Assembly: GCA_023398375.1 (NCBI GenBank)
Contig: JAEWSH010000084.1
Coordinates: 248,001-312,000 of the forward strand
Source: Bacillota bacterium
GTDB taxonomy: Bacteria > Bacillota > Clostridia > Lachnospirales > Lachnospiraceae
Length of the DNA: 64,000 nt
Reading direction: 5' to 3'
Shown here: positions 8,076-17,728 of the stretch, in pieces
Position numbering within the stretch: position 1 is the stretch's first letter
Layout of the letters: each line of letters starts with the position of its first letter
Position numbers and translations under genes: made by a program
Notes under the pieces: model-generated
Told to the model about the DNA's origin: nothing
The model's database searches: none
What the model saw: only the letters and a program-made list of their open reading frames with translations

Positions 8076-10079
8076 TTATTCCTTTAAAATCGCCACTCCA
8101 TATGGTTCTATCATAATAGTATCTTTAAACTCTTTATCAGATATCATTTCCTGATATGTCTTTTCCAGATTTATTACAACAGGATAATGATTGTGGTTTA
8201 AAAGAAATAGTGCCTCTGTTTTCCCATCAGAAGCGCTGACTGTTTCTACTCCTTCCACATGATAGAGTTTTATCGGGATCCCACTTTTTTCACCCAGATA
8301 TTTCATCAGTTGGCTCATTGCCTGTTCCTCTAAATCACATCCTAAATAATAGACATTCCCTTTTCCATATGAATTCACGCTCAGGCAAGTTTCGTTTGCA
8401 TAATATTCACTAATATAAACTCCCAAGCTTCGGGCTGTATCAGGTATCACGACATCACACCACAAATTTGCCATTCCCTTTCCAAATACCCCTGAGACCT
8501 GTGTTTGCTTTTCAAATTGCGGATCATAATCATATACTTCTACCCCGGCCATTTCTGAAAATACTCCCGGAACAGTTTCCATTAACATATTATTAAATAT
8601 GTCTTTTATCCCGCTTCTAAAGGAAATCAACAGATTACCGCCATTTTTAGCGTAATTCTCCAGATTCTTCTTTTCATCCTCTGTTACCATCAGAAGTGCC
8701 GGTGCTAATACGAGCGCATAAGAAGATATCTCTTCAGACGGTGCAACAAAGTCGACTGCAATGCCCATATTGTAAAAAGCTTTATAATATGCAAGCAGTA
8801 AATTATCATAATGAAAGTTCTCGACATGTTTATGAATTGAATGACTCCATTCACTATCAAAAGATTTCACAATAGCTACCTTTGCTTTTGGCTGCAGCGC
8901 ACCATATACTTTACTTAGTGCCTCCATCTCTTTTCCGACTTTGGAGATTTCCTTGTATCTGCGGTTTGGTTTTCCATCATGATTTAATATTCCATGCCAA
9001 TACTCTTCCGTACCGAACGGGCATGCTCTCCACCTGAAATAAACAACGGTATCAGCTCCATTGGCAACCGCGCTATATGTCCATAAACGCAATTTTCCCG
9101 GTGTTGGTGCCGGTCCCATTTTGCTCCATCCGCATGGTCCGCTTTGCTGCTCCATTACCCAGAACGGTTGTTTTTTATAGCTTCTGAGCAATGCGTGATC
9201 TCTGGATACGGCTGCATCCTGTGCAATCCCCCATTGAAATTCGATGTAATTGTCCCAGGATACAAAATCCAGATCTCTGGATAATTTAAAATAATCAATT
9301 CCGGTTCCCGAATTCACTGCCGCATCAAGCAGATTTGTGGTGATTGGTTTCTTTGAATATTGTCTGATCACATCTACAGATTCATTCATAAAACCAATGA
9401 CAGAATCACTGCTGAACCGGTAATAATCAAGCAGCAATCCGGGATTCTGTCCCTGCGTGTCATGACAGGTATCATAACAGGCTCCTGCTTTCGGAATAAT
9501 CACTTCCTCAAAACTATTATAGATCTGACTCCAGAATACGGTACCATATGCCTGATTCAGGTTATCTATAGTTCCATATTTATCTTTTAACCATACTTGA
9601 AATCTATCCGCACATTTTTTACAATAACAACGTGTTGTGTTTGCCCATCCCAACTCGTTATCGATCTGCCATGCTTCTATTGCCGGATGATCTGCATATC
9701 TTTTTGCGATCATCTCCACAAGTACTTTTGTTTTTTCCCGGTATAAAGTGCTATTAAAGCAATAGTGTTTTCTGGTTCCAAATATTTTAGGATTACCGTG
9801 AATATCGTCTTGGAAAATTTCCGGATATTTATCACACATCCATTTTGGCGGTGTTGCAGATGGTGTACACATAACAATTTTAATACCTGCATTACCAAAA
9901 TACGTAACAGCCCTGTCCATCCAATCAAATTCATATTTATTTTCATGAGGCTCATAAAGGCTCCATGCAAACTCTCCAATACGTATTACTTGAATGCCTG
10001 CTTTTTTCATCATTTCTACATCTGTTTCCCAACGGGATGGTTCCCAATGCTCCGGATAATAATCTGCACCTATTCTCAT
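8076..10079 (-). CDS. Beta-galactosidase, GH42 family
   Basis: A 667-aa cytoplasmic glycoside hydrolase (no signal peptide) with GH42 layout: N-terminal TIM barrel starting RIGADYYPEHW, a trimerisation domain and a C-terminal beta domain. The acid/base Glu is in EAWQIDNELGWANT and the nucleophile Glu in PFWVMEQQSGPCGW. A zinc-type Cys cluster is visible (CYCKKCADRF with upstream Cys). It should release galactose, or possibly arabinose, from the non-reducing end of imported beta-oligosaccharides. Last gene of the operon, 36 bp after GH3, so the importer, GH3 and GH42 act in one pathway. Confidence 0.93.
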   Translation of the reverse strand: MRIGADYYPEHWEPSRWETDVEMMKKAGIQVIRIGEFAWSLYEPHENKYEFDWMDRAVTYFGNAGIKIVMCTPSATPPKWMCDKYPEIFQDDIHGNPKIFGTRKHYCFNSTLYREKTKVLVEMIAKRYADHPAIEAWQIDNELGWANTTRCYCKKCADRFQVWLKDKYGTIDNLNQAYGTVFWSQIYNSFEEVIIPKAGACYDTCHDTQGQNPGLLLDYYRFSSDSVIGFMNESVDVIRQYSKKPITTNLLDAAVNSGTGIDYFKLSRDLDFVSWDNYIEFQWGIAQDAAVSRDHALLRSYKKQPFWVMEQQSGPCGWSKMGPAPTPGKLRLWTYSAVANGADTVVYFRWRACPFGTEEYWHGILNHDGKPNRRYKEISKVGKEMEALSKVYGALQPKAKVAIVKSFDSEWSHSIHKHVENFHYDNLLLAYYKAFYNMGIAVDFVAPSEEISSYALVLAPALLMVTEDEKKNLENYAKNGGNLLISFRSGIKDIFNNMLMETVPGVFSEMAGVEVYDYDPQFEKQTQVSGVFGKGMANLWCDVVIPDTARSLGVYISEYYANETCLSVNSYGKGNVYYLGCDLEEQAMSQLMKYLGEKSGIPIKLYHVEGVETVSASDGKTEALFLLNHNHYPVVINLEKTYQEMISDKEFKDTIMIEPYGVAILKE

Positions 10080-10115
10080 ACGAATCCCTACTTTCTTAAG
10101 AAACCCTTACTGAAT

Positions 10116-12185
10116 TTAAAATGAAAATTTAACGCTCTGTAAAGCCTCTTTCTCACTACTGTCTCCAACATATGCAATATACGTAATATCCTCTTCTTTA
10201 AAATCGTCGGATTTTTCATCGAAATATGCCATTGCTTTTTTAGAGACAGATACCGCTACCTGCTTTTCTTCTCCTGGCATAAGTTCCACTCTGGCAAAAT
10301 CTTTTAAGACTTTAACGGGCCTTTCGACTTCACTGTTTTCACAACCGACATAAAGCTGTATAATTTCGGCACCCTTTACTTTTCCCGTATTCTTAACGGT
10401 AACCATAATTTTTGCTGTATTATCAAATATTTCTATTTCCGGTCTACCAATCGTAAATGTAGTATAAGACAGTCCGTAACCAAATGGGTATAATACTTTC
10501 TTATTTTCTTTCTCCATTTTACAGTAACCATGATAGTATTCATATGTGATACTCGTGCAATCAGGATCAAAATACGGGTAATCGTCTTCTGAATATGCGA
10601 CTGTATAAGGAAGTTTACCACTTGGACAGACATCACCAAACAAAATATCTGCCAACGCATTTCCGCCTTCCATTCCGCTATAAAATGAAAACAGAATAGC
10701 CGGAACATCCTTCTCCCATTCATCGATGAGGATTGCACTGCTTCCCACAATAGAGACGACCGTATTTGTATTGACACCTTTCAATCCCTGAATCAAGTCA
10801 ACATCTCTTTTATGAAGACGCATTGATTTCCTATCGCCTCCCATCTCAGCAATATCACTTCTGTCCGCAAGGAATTCTCCTTCATCGGAATGAATATAAC
10901 CTGCTACGATCACTACGACATCTGCATCTGCTGCCAATTCTTTTGCCCTTTCCAGATTCAATCCATCGTTATATAAGATCTGTGCTTTTGGCATTTTTTG
11001 CATTAATCCTCTGAGCGGGGTGATCGTATAATACGGATGTACCTTGCTGGAACCATGATCGCCAATATTCTCTGTGTCACCAAGGACACCAAGTACTACT
11101 ATTTTGTCGGTCTTTGTTTTATCAAATGGAAGTACATTCTTATCATTTTTCAAAAGCACCATAGATTCTTCTGCTGCCTTTCTGGCAACGGCAATATGTG
11201 CCGGAGATGCAACGATATCTTCTGTATATTCCTGAAGATCTTTTCTTGTTTCAAAGAAAATAATAGTACGAAGAATATAACCAACTGCTTCATCTAAATC
11301 TGCCTCTGTAATTCTTCCGTCTTCAATCGCTTTCGGGAGTTCATCATGATAATGACAGAAACATGGCATTTCTATGTTCATTCCTCCTTTTACTGCTGTA
11401 ACAGCATCTTTTACAGCCCATAGAAAATCAGACAGTGTAAAACCTTCAAATCCCCATTTATCCCTTAAAATATCTCTTAACAAGAAACTGGATTCCGATG
11501 CCTGCTCCCCATATACCTTATTATAGGCTCCCATTACAGAAGCTGCACCTTCTTCAATACAACGTTTGAAATGTGGCAGATAAACTTCGTGCAACGTTCT
11601 TTTATCTGCAAAAACATCTGCTTTAAATCTTGCATTTTCAATACTATTCATAGCAAAGTGTTTAATACATGCCATAACGTTCTGGCTTTGAATTCCTCTC
11701 GTCAACGCAGCACCCATTTCACCCAGATGATATTGATCTTCGCCATAACATTCCTGCGCACGTCCCCATCTTGGATTTCTTGGAAGGTTTATGCATACAC
11801 CGCCATAATAATTTCCACCCTGCACACGAATTTCTGCACCGATTACTTTTCCGATCTCCTCTTCCAGTTCTCTGTCAAAAGTAGCTCCCCTTGCCATAGA
11901 TACCGGAAAACAGGTAGATGATCCTGCCACAACACCTCTAGGACCGTCGATGAACCGAACATTTGGAATTCCTAAATGTTCGATCGCCATAGTTGGATAA
12001 GGTTTTACATTATAATGTTCAATCAAAAATAAATCATCTAATAATTTTTCTTCGGTAACCTGTCCTGACATAATCCCAATTTTTTCTTCTATTGTAAGCT
12101 TTGGAAGAACTTCCTCTACAAACGCCTTTATTGTCTCTTTACTGCAATCTTCTGTTAACTTAGTGTTTTTTACCATATCTCTCAT
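10116..12185 (-). CDS. GH3-family beta-glucosidase-like hydrolase
   Basis: About 689 aa, cytoplasmic, with the GH3 order: N-terminal barrel (LTIEEKIGIMSGQ; RFIDGPRGVV; substrate loop KHFAMNSIENARF), nucleophile Asp in GFTLSDFLWAV, alpha/beta sandwich (SMVLLKNDKNVLPF) and a C-terminal fibronectin-III-like domain (YPFGYGLSYTTF). The likely role is cleavage of beta-glucosides or related beta-glycosides; exact specificity is unknown. I choose the ATG at 12183-12185 (MRDMVKNTKL) because GGAG lies 7 bases upstream. The in-frame ATG ten codons earlier has no such site. It lies between the importer and GH42, separated from the permease by two hairpins. Confidence 0.9.
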   Translation of the reverse strand: MRDMVKNTKLTEDCSKETIKAFVEEVLPKLTIEEKIGIMSGQVTEEKLLDDLFLIEHYNVKPYPTMAIEHLGIPNVRFIDGPRGVVAGSSTCFPVSMARGATFDRELEEEIGKVIGAEIRVQGGNYYGGVCINLPRNPRWGRAQECYGEDQYHLGEMGAALTRGIQSQNVMACIKHFAMNSIENARFKADVFADKRTLHEVYLPHFKRCIEEGAASVMGAYNKVYGEQASESSFLLRDILRDKWGFEGFTLSDFLWAVKDAVTAVKGGMNIEMPCFCHYHDELPKAIEDGRITEADLDEAVGYILRTIIFFETRKDLQEYTEDIVASPAHIAVARKAAEESMVLLKNDKNVLPFDKTKTDKIVVLGVLGDTENIGDHGSSKVHPYYTITPLRGLMQKMPKAQILYNDGLNLERAKELAADADVVVIVAGYIHSDEGEFLADRSDIAEMGGDRKSMRLHKRDVDLIQGLKGVNTNTVVSIVGSSAILIDEWEKDVPAILFSFYSGMEGGNALADILFGDVCPSGKLPYTVAYSEDDYPYFDPDCTSITYEYYHGYCKMEKENKKVLYPFGYGLSYTTFTIGRPEIEIFDNTAKIMVTVKNTGKVKGAEIIQLYVGCENSEVERPVKVLKDFARVELMPGEEKQVAVSVSKKAMAYFDEKSDDFKEEDITYIAYVGDSSEKEALQSVKFSF

Positions 12186-12228
12186 AATTAATCTCCATTC
12201 TGCCACAATCTGCACAAATAATCAGTGA

Positions 12229-12304
12229 GAAGAAGACTCGCAAGAGGCTTCTTCCTGTGTAAGATTTAGAGATTCTAAGCAGCAGTATTTTCTCTGCTTA
12301 GAAT
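12229..12304 (-). other. Paired hairpins between importer permease and GH3
   Basis: Two inverted repeats fill the gap. The first after the permease is ATTCTAAGCAG at 12272-12282 with its exact complement at 12294-12304 (11 bp). The second is GAAGAAG at 12229-12235 with its complement near 12248-12254. Neither is followed by a convincing T-run. A role as mRNA-processing or 3'-end-protecting structures between transporter and enzyme genes is more likely than full termination. Confidence 0.5.
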
Positions 12305-12316
12305 TTCTCACACTTT

Positions 12317-13348
12317 CTATTTTCTTTTTGCATACTTTCTCATATCAATCACTACAGCCAGTAAGATTATGAAGCCCTTAACAATATATTGCCAATACAT
12401 ATTGACACCGATGAATGCAAGTCCATAATTGATCACCGTAAAAATCAATACACCGATAATAATACCACCGACACTTCCGATACCGCCGGACATTGATACA
12501 CCACCAATTACACAGGCAGCAATTGCATCCATTTCATATCCATTTCCAGTTGTATTGGAAGCACTGCCAATGCGTCCTACTTCAAGTACAGATGCAATTG
12601 CATAAAGAACAGCTGCTGATGCATATACAATGATTTGTGTTAATTCAACATTAACACCTGATACACGGGCGGCTTCGGGATTTCCACCTACCGCATACAT
12701 GTATTTTCCGAATTTTGTCTTATTCCAGATAACCCATATAATAACGGCAATCGCTGCTGCAATTAAGATTAAATATGGAATTTGAATCTTTCCAATCTTA
12801 AAATAACCGGTTCCAATGCTAATAATCTTTGATGAAATACCACCGATCGGCTGTGCTCCGTATGGTGGTCTGTCAAAGTAAATACTGGAAGCACCATATA
12901 GGATCAACTGCATCGCCAAGGTCGCAATAATGGGAGGAACCTTTAAGAGCGATACTGCAATACCTGTTAGGGAACCCAATATCAGACAGAGAACTACTAC
13001 TACCAAAATCGGAACAATGAGCGGAAGCTCCTGTAAATTCGGATACATTCTATATGCATAATTTACATCCTGCATCATTGATGCTGATATAACAGCTGCC
13101 AATCCAATCATACGGCCTGTGGAAAGGTCACAGCCTCTAACCATAAGTACCATACCTGCTGCCAACGCTATAATTATTTTTGTAGAAGACTGGGCACAGA
13201 TATTTTTTAAATTTGCAAATGATAAAAATTTAGGTTCAATTATAATCACCACAATAATTAATAAGATCAGAACTAAATAAATAATTTTTTCAGCCAATAG
13301 CTGCTTGATAGAGAAATCCTCTCCATATTTGTTTTTCATCTTCATCAC
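12317..13348 (-). CDS. mglC: Sugar ABC transporter permease (MglC/RbsC type)
   Basis: The 343-aa integral membrane subunit of a carbohydrate-uptake-2 ABC importer. It has 8-10 hydrophobic segments and family signatures VLMVRGCDLSTGRMIGLAAV, YAVGGNPEAARVSGVNV and IAACVIGGVSMSGGIGSVGG. The GTG at 13346-13348 has GGAGG 8 bases upstream, so GTG is the probable start. It sits directly after the ATPase (17-bp gap) and before the glycosidases. A galactose or beta-galactoside substrate is inferred from GH42 and from MglB-like features of the binding protein. Confidence 0.9.
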   Translation of the reverse strand: MMKMKNKYGEDFSIKQLLAEKIIYLVLILLIIVVIIIEPKFLSFANLKNICAQSSTKIIIALAAGMVLMVRGCDLSTGRMIGLAAVISASMMQDVNYAYRMYPNLQELPLIVPILVVVVLCLILGSLTGIAVSLLKVPPIIATLAMQLILYGASSIYFDRPPYGAQPIGGISSKIISIGTGYFKIGKIQIPYLILIAAAIAVIIWVIWNKTKFGKYMYAVGGNPEAARVSGVNVELTQIIVYASAAVLYAIASVLEVGRIGSASNTTGNGYEMDAIAACVIGGVSMSGGIGSVGGIIIGVLIFTVINYGLAFIGVNMYWQYIVKGFIILLAVVIDMRKYAKRK

Positions 13349-13365
13349 GACGATTTCCTCCAGTA

Positions 13366-14859
13366 CTAAATGTATTTTGCTGATGCTTCCATGATTTGAA
13401 CCTGTGATACTTCTTTTGCATCAAAGATGCCTGATTGTCTGCCATTACTCATTACAAGTATTCTGTCGCAAATACCAAGTAATTCTGGCATTTCCGAACT
13501 CACAACGACGATTCCCTTACCCTGTTCTGCAAGTTCATTCATAAGTTGATAAATTTCGTATTTTGCTCCGACGTCAATACCTCTTGTCGGTTCATCAAGA
13601 AGTAATATCTCTGGTTCTGTTAAAAGCCATCTTCCCAAAATTACTTTTTGCTGATTTCCTCCTGAAAGGTTTCCGATCCTACTATTTTCTGAAGGCGTCT
13701 TTACATGAATGGTACCGATCATTTCTTTTACAGTCGCATTGATCTTGGCACTACTTAGAAGCCCACCTTTTATATACTTATCAAGATTTGTAATAATCAT
13801 ATTAAAGCCAACACTTAAATCAGCAAAAATTCCATCTGCTCTTCTTTCCTCTGTCAGCATTGCAAAACCATTTCTCATAGCTTTTCTTGGTGATTCATTT
13901 TCAATTCTTTTTCCGTGAAGCCATAATTCTCCCTCACCCATCTGCCTGATTCCAAATAGCGTCTCCAGCACTTCTGTCCTTTTAGATCCGACCAGACCGG
14001 AGATTCCTAAAATTTCCCCTTTATGTAACTTAAAGTTAACATTTTTAAAGATTGGAGTAAGTGAGGATAAGTTTTTCACTTCCAATAATACTTCTTGTGG
14101 TTTACTCTTTTTTTGAGGATAACGTTCCTTCAACTCACGTCCGACCATCATTCTGATGATTTCATCTGTGGTTAATTCTTTTGCTTTTTTTGTTGCTATC
14201 CATCTTCCATCCCGCATTACTGTCACATCATCTGATATCCTGAGAATCTCTTCCATTTTATGTGATATATAAATCACACTTGTATTTCTTGCTTTCAGCT
14301 TTTCTATGATCTTAAATAAATGCTCCACTTCATTCTCAGTCAGGGAAGAAGTTGGCTCATCCATTACTATGATCTTTGAATCATAAGAAACTGCTTTTGC
14401 AATTTCTATCATTTGTTTTTGTGATACCTGGAGCGTACCTACTTTTACTTTTGGATCAATTTGAATATCTAACTCTTTAAATATGGCTTTTGTTTCTGAA
14501 TACATTTTTTTCTCATCCACAACGCATCCGTTCATTGGGTACCTGCCAAGCCATACATTCTCCATTACGTTACGATCCAGAACCTGATTTAGTTCCTGAT
14601 GCACCATTGATACATGGTTTTCCAATGCTTCTGCAGGATTTATGAAATTAACTGTTTTTCCATCTAATATGATCTCTCCTGTATTTAATGAATAAATACC
14701 AAAAAGACATTTCATCAATGTTGATTTTCCGGCTCCATTTTCGCCCATTAGAGAATGAACAGTTCCCGGTCTCACATTCAGTGAAACATCGTCCAATGCC
14801 TTTACGCCAGGAAAAGTTTTGGTTATATTCCGCATTTCCAAAATATATTCATTTCCCAT
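13366..14859 (-). CDS. mglA: Sugar ABC transporter ATPase, two-domain (MglA type)
   Basis: A 497-aa double ABC-ATPase energising the importer. The N-terminal cassette is complete: Walker A GENGAGKSTLM, signature LQVSQKQM (a drift from LSVGQ), Walker B IIVMDEPTSSL. The C-terminal cassette has the usual degenerate Walker A (GLVGSKRTEV) with signature LSGGNQQKV and Walker B ILLLDEPTRGIDVG. This one-active, one-degenerate arrangement is normal for the RbsA/MglA family and contrasts with the fully degenerate relative at 16271-17728. Followed closely by the permease gene. Confidence 0.93.
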   Translation of the reverse strand: MGNEYILEMRNITKTFPGVKALDDVSLNVRPGTVHSLMGENGAGKSTLMKCLFGIYSLNTGEIILDGKTVNFINPAEALENHVSMVHQELNQVLDRNVMENVWLGRYPMNGCVVDEKKMYSETKAIFKELDIQIDPKVKVGTLQVSQKQMIEIAKAVSYDSKIIVMDEPTSSLTENEVEHLFKIIEKLKARNTSVIYISHKMEEILRISDDVTVMRDGRWIATKKAKELTTDEIIRMMVGRELKERYPQKKSKPQEVLLEVKNLSSLTPIFKNVNFKLHKGEILGISGLVGSKRTEVLETLFGIRQMGEGELWLHGKRIENESPRKAMRNGFAMLTEERRADGIFADLSVGFNMIITNLDKYIKGGLLSSAKINATVKEMIGTIHVKTPSENSRIGNLSGGNQQKVILGRWLLTEPEILLLDEPTRGIDVGAKYEIYQLMNELAEQGKGIVVVSSEMPELLGICDRILVMSNGRQSGIFDAKEVSQVQIMEASAKYI

Positions 14860-14932
14860 GCTGCTTCCTCTTTCCTATTAATATTTATTTCATATACGGA
14901 AGGGTAATCCTTCCGTATATGCGTTTTATCTC

Positions 14933-16051
14933 CTAGTTGGCGTATGTTGATTTTGCAAGATCGAGATTATCCACTGTAATAGCTGCATAAGGTACTCTGA
15001 TTGCTTTTGCGCCTTCTTCTAATTCAAAATCAATTCCATCTAATACATCTTTACCATCTGTCAGGTTCTGAGCCATTTTAACAATCGTCTGTCCCTGCGT
15101 TTTTGCATCCTGTAAAACAGAACCCATTACTTCGCCACTTTCAATTTTATCAAGCATTTCCGGAAGTGCGTCAATACCAATAATTGGAATATACTGATCT
15201 CCATCCGGACCATTTGCGTTAAATCCTGCTGCTTCAACTGACTGTAATGCACCCAGAGCCATTGCATCATTTGCACAGATAATTACCTCAATATCATTCC
15301 CATATTTAGAAATCCAGGCATCCATTTTTTCTTTTGCTTTCGCGGTATCCCACATACCTGTATCTTCTTCCAAAAGTTCATATTCTACTCCGCCTTCCTG
15401 AATAGCAGCTTTTACATAATCAGCTCTTGGCTGCGCTGCTGTATGACCAGGATCACCCATAATATCAATAATTTGAAGTACTCCATCACCATTTTTATCC
15501 ATTTCCGGATGTGCATTCCAATACTCAACTATCATTTGTCCTTGAATAGATGCACCATAATCACCGCCGGTTGATGTTACCTGATAGCAGTTTTCATAGT
15601 TTTTAATTAAGTTCTGATCTGTAATTTCTTTGTTGAAAAATATAATTGGTACATTACCTGCTTCTTTACATTTATCTATAATTACGGATGCTGCCGTTAC
15701 ATCTACTACTGATACTGCTACGCAGGAAGCACCTTTTGCAAGCATTGTATCAATTTGATTGTTTTGTGTAGATTGATCATTTTGTCCATCTTCAATATTC
15801 GTTTCAAATACTCCGTCACAGGCATTGACAATAGCCTTTCCTATATAAGAATTGAAGTTATCTGATGACGAATAGATCCCGGCACCTAAAATTGGCAATT
15901 CTCCGGATGCTGATTCTGATGCTTCTGTTTCTACTGCTCCTTCTCCCGTTGAATTTCCTTCGGTTGTTTTTGAAGAAGTGTTTCCGCATCCGGATAATAA
16001 AGCTGTTGTCATTGCTGTGCATAATAAAATGCTCATAAATTTCTTTTTCAT
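14933..16051 (-). CDS. mglB: Galactose/glucose-type sugar-binding lipoprotein
   Basis: Extracellular substrate-binding subunit of the importer (372 aa). The N-terminus is a lipoprotein signal (KKKFMSILLCTAMTTALLSG, then C at the lipobox LLSGC) followed by a Ser/Thr/Glu linker to about residue 50. The mature part is a periplasmic-binding-protein-like two-lobe fold with MglB features: ASCVAVSVVD, FFNKEI and VIICANDAMALGALQSVEAAG. Aromatic and acidic sugar contacts cannot be assigned firmly. GGGAGG stands upstream of the ATG. First gene of its operon, with its own promoter after the terminator of the regulatory operon. Confidence 0.9.
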   Translation of the reverse strand: MKKKFMSILLCTAMTTALLSGCGNTSSKTTEGNSTGEGAVETEASESASGELPILGAGIYSSSDNFNSYIGKAIVNACDGVFETNIEDGQNDQSTQNNQIDTMLAKGASCVAVSVVDVTAASVIIDKCKEAGNVPIIFFNKEITDQNLIKNYENCYQVTSTGGDYGASIQGQMIVEYWNAHPEMDKNGDGVLQIIDIMGDPGHTAAQPRADYVKAAIQEGGVEYELLEEDTGMWDTAKAKEKMDAWISKYGNDIEVIICANDAMALGALQSVEAAGFNANGPDGDQYIPIIGIDALPEMLDKIESGEVMGSVLQDAKTQGQTIVKMAQNLTDGKDVLDGIDFELEEGAKAIRVPYAAITVDNLDLAKSTYAN

Positions 16052-16119
16052 TTTGTTACCTCCCGTTTTTTACATTTGTAGTTTTTTAGTCAACCTTTAT
16101 TTGTTAACTTTGTATGGTT

Positions 16120-16148
16120 ATTATAAGGACAGAATCAATTTTGCTCAA
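16120..16148 (-). promoter_or_regulatory. Promoter of the importer/glycosidase operon
   Basis: On the minus strand TTGAGC (16143-16148) and TATAAT (16120-16125) are separated by 17 bases. The predicted start lies about 60 bases before the binding-protein ATG. It is a plausible target region for the AraC-type response regulator upstream; no operator was identified. Confidence 0.6.
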
Positions 16149-16203
16149 CATTCTATCTTTATAAATAGGGGGATGATTTTTAGAAGTTGGTCAATATTTA
16201 TAC

Positions 16204-16258
16204 AAAAACAGGCTTTACACAGATACTATTGTATAGTTTTCCATGTTAAGCCTGTTTT
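16204..16258 (-). terminator. Terminator of the regulatory operon
   Basis: AAAACAGGCTT pairs with its exact complement across a loop of about 32 bases; the descending arm ends in TTTTT on the minus strand. It separates the RR/HK/pseudo-ATPase operon from the importer operon. The loop is long, so strength is uncertain. Confidence 0.65.
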
Positions 16259-16270
16259 ACTGCAACTTTT

Positions 16271-17728
16271 TCAGTTTATTTCATACAATATTTGATAAGC
16301 TTCATCCTCATCAATACATATCCCGCTCCTGATATAGATATTTTCTCCCTCGAACATGTTTAATTCTGAGGAATTTTGTGTCAGAATAATGATCGTTATT
16401 CCTGATTCCTGCAATTTACGAATCATTTCAAGTGTTACTTCCCTGATATGAATATCTGCTTCCACAAAAGGTTTCAATATCACTAATACCTTTGGATGAA
16501 AAAGAAGCCACCTAAAATACGCAATTCTTTGTAACATCTCTGGTTTTAGTCTCCTAAGTCTTGTACTGGCAATTTCCTCTCCCAAATACTCTGAAATCTG
16601 TAGATTAACACTTTTTACATACTTTCTTCTTGCCCATATCCAGGCACTTTTTTGTGCAAGTGCCACATTTAAATTATCTCTGACACTCATGTCATAAAAG
16701 AGCATTCCTTTATAGGGAGATTCGCCAACAAAGCCAATTCCTCTTTTCATGGCCTGCGCAATACTTCCGGCATTGCATGTCCGTCCGTTCAATATTACTT
16801 TTCCTGTGACTATTTTCTCTTTTCCTGTTAACACGCCCAGAATGTGTTCACAGGAAACATCATCCAGATAAAATATCTTTAATATTTCACCTCTTTCCAC
16901 ACGAAATGACAAATTCTTAAGCCAGGATGTTGATACCTCTTTCCATTCCATCACTACCGTAGATTCTGTCTCTATTGATCTAAGCCTGACAGTCTCCTGA
17001 ATAGGTTCTTTTTTCGTGCTCATTAAAACCTTAAACAGTTTTTCTTTATCTATAAATCCGTGATCCACTATCCCTGCGGTTCTGCCATGTTGTACGATAA
17101 ATAGTCTGGATGCTCTCTCAAAAATGATATCTTCCATTGACTCTATCACAATAAAAGACATCTTCCTGTTACAAAGCTTTTCGAGTAACTGATAAATATC
17201 TTCTAACTCGTTTCTCTTTAAAAATCCTGCAATACCAGATAGAACCACGGCCTGCTTATCCTCTATGTGGGCCTTTATGATTTCTACGATGACCCGTTCC
17301 TTTCCTGTCAATTTGTTTACTCTTCTTGCGACATTAATGTCTAGCATTAAATCATCCAGTAATTTTTGACATGTCTCCATATATGGATTACGAAATAAGA
17401 ATTTTCTTTTATCTACAAAAAGAAAGATATTTTCAAGTACACTTAGTGTCTCTACCAGCATGCTCTTACTGTCAATCAGTTTAATTTGCTTTTCAAATAT
17501 CTTATCGGCACCGCTTAATTCCAGACATTCGCAATTTAAGTAGATTTTCCCTGATAGCAGCCTCTCCTTGCCGGTTATTAACTTATGAAATCCTTTTCTT
17601 TCAATCACGCTATCAAAAAAAATCCCAATGATCTCTCCTTCGTACAATTGCAATTGTAAGCTTTCAAAAACAGGAATTTCATTATCAACCATGGTTCCCT
17701 TTTCAATAACCAGTCGTTCCTTTTTCAT
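16271..17728 (-). CDS. Catalytically dead double ABC-ATPase-like protein (pseudo-ATPase)
   Basis: 485 aa with the two-cassette architecture of RbsA/MglA sugar ATPases, but every nucleotide-site motif has decayed. Cassette 1: the P-loop position reads GIFFDSVIERKG (about 35-46) with no GKS/T, the signature position reads LTGKER (140-145), and Walker B reads VVLSGIAGFL (161-170) without Asp-Glu. Cassette 2: the P-loop position is KIFYLDDVSC (284-293), the signature LKPEMLQ (394-400), and Walker B VLVILKPF (414-421). The reading frame is open and the fold pattern intact, so this is a retained protein and not a pseudogene. It overlaps the histidine-kinase gene by 26 bp and ends the regulatory operon. 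I infer a regulatory or scaffold role linking importer and kinase; ATP hydrolysis is unlikely. Confidence 0.85.
   Translation of the reverse strand: MKKERLVIEKGTMVDNEIPVFESLQLQLYEGEIIGIFFDSVIERKGFHKLITGKERLLSGKIYLNCECLELSGADKIFEKQIKLIDSKSMLVETLSVLENIFLFVDKRKFLFRNPYMETCQKLLDDLMLDINVARRVNKLTGKERVIVEIIKAHIEDKQAVVLSGIAGFLKRNELEDIYQLLEKLCNRKMSFIVIESMEDIIFERASRLFIVQHGRTAGIVDHGFIDKEKLFKVLMSTKKEPIQETVRLRSIETESTVVMEWKEVSTSWLKNLSFRVERGEILKIFYLDDVSCEHILGVLTGKEKIVTGKVILNGRTCNAGSIAQAMKRGIGFVGESPYKGMLFYDMSVRDNLNVALAQKSAWIWARRKYVKSVNLQISEYLGEEIASTRLRRLKPEMLQRIAYFRWLLFHPKVLVILKPFVEADIHIREVTLEMIRKLQESGITIIILTQNSSELNMFEGENIYIRSGICIDEDEAYQILYEIN

Noticed and set aside
16271..17728. Pseudogene status of the degenerate ABC-ATPase
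   Set aside because: The frame is open over 485 codons, the gene overlaps its neighbour in a coupled arrangement, and both cassettes keep their overall pattern; loss of only the catalytic motifs suggests selection for another role.
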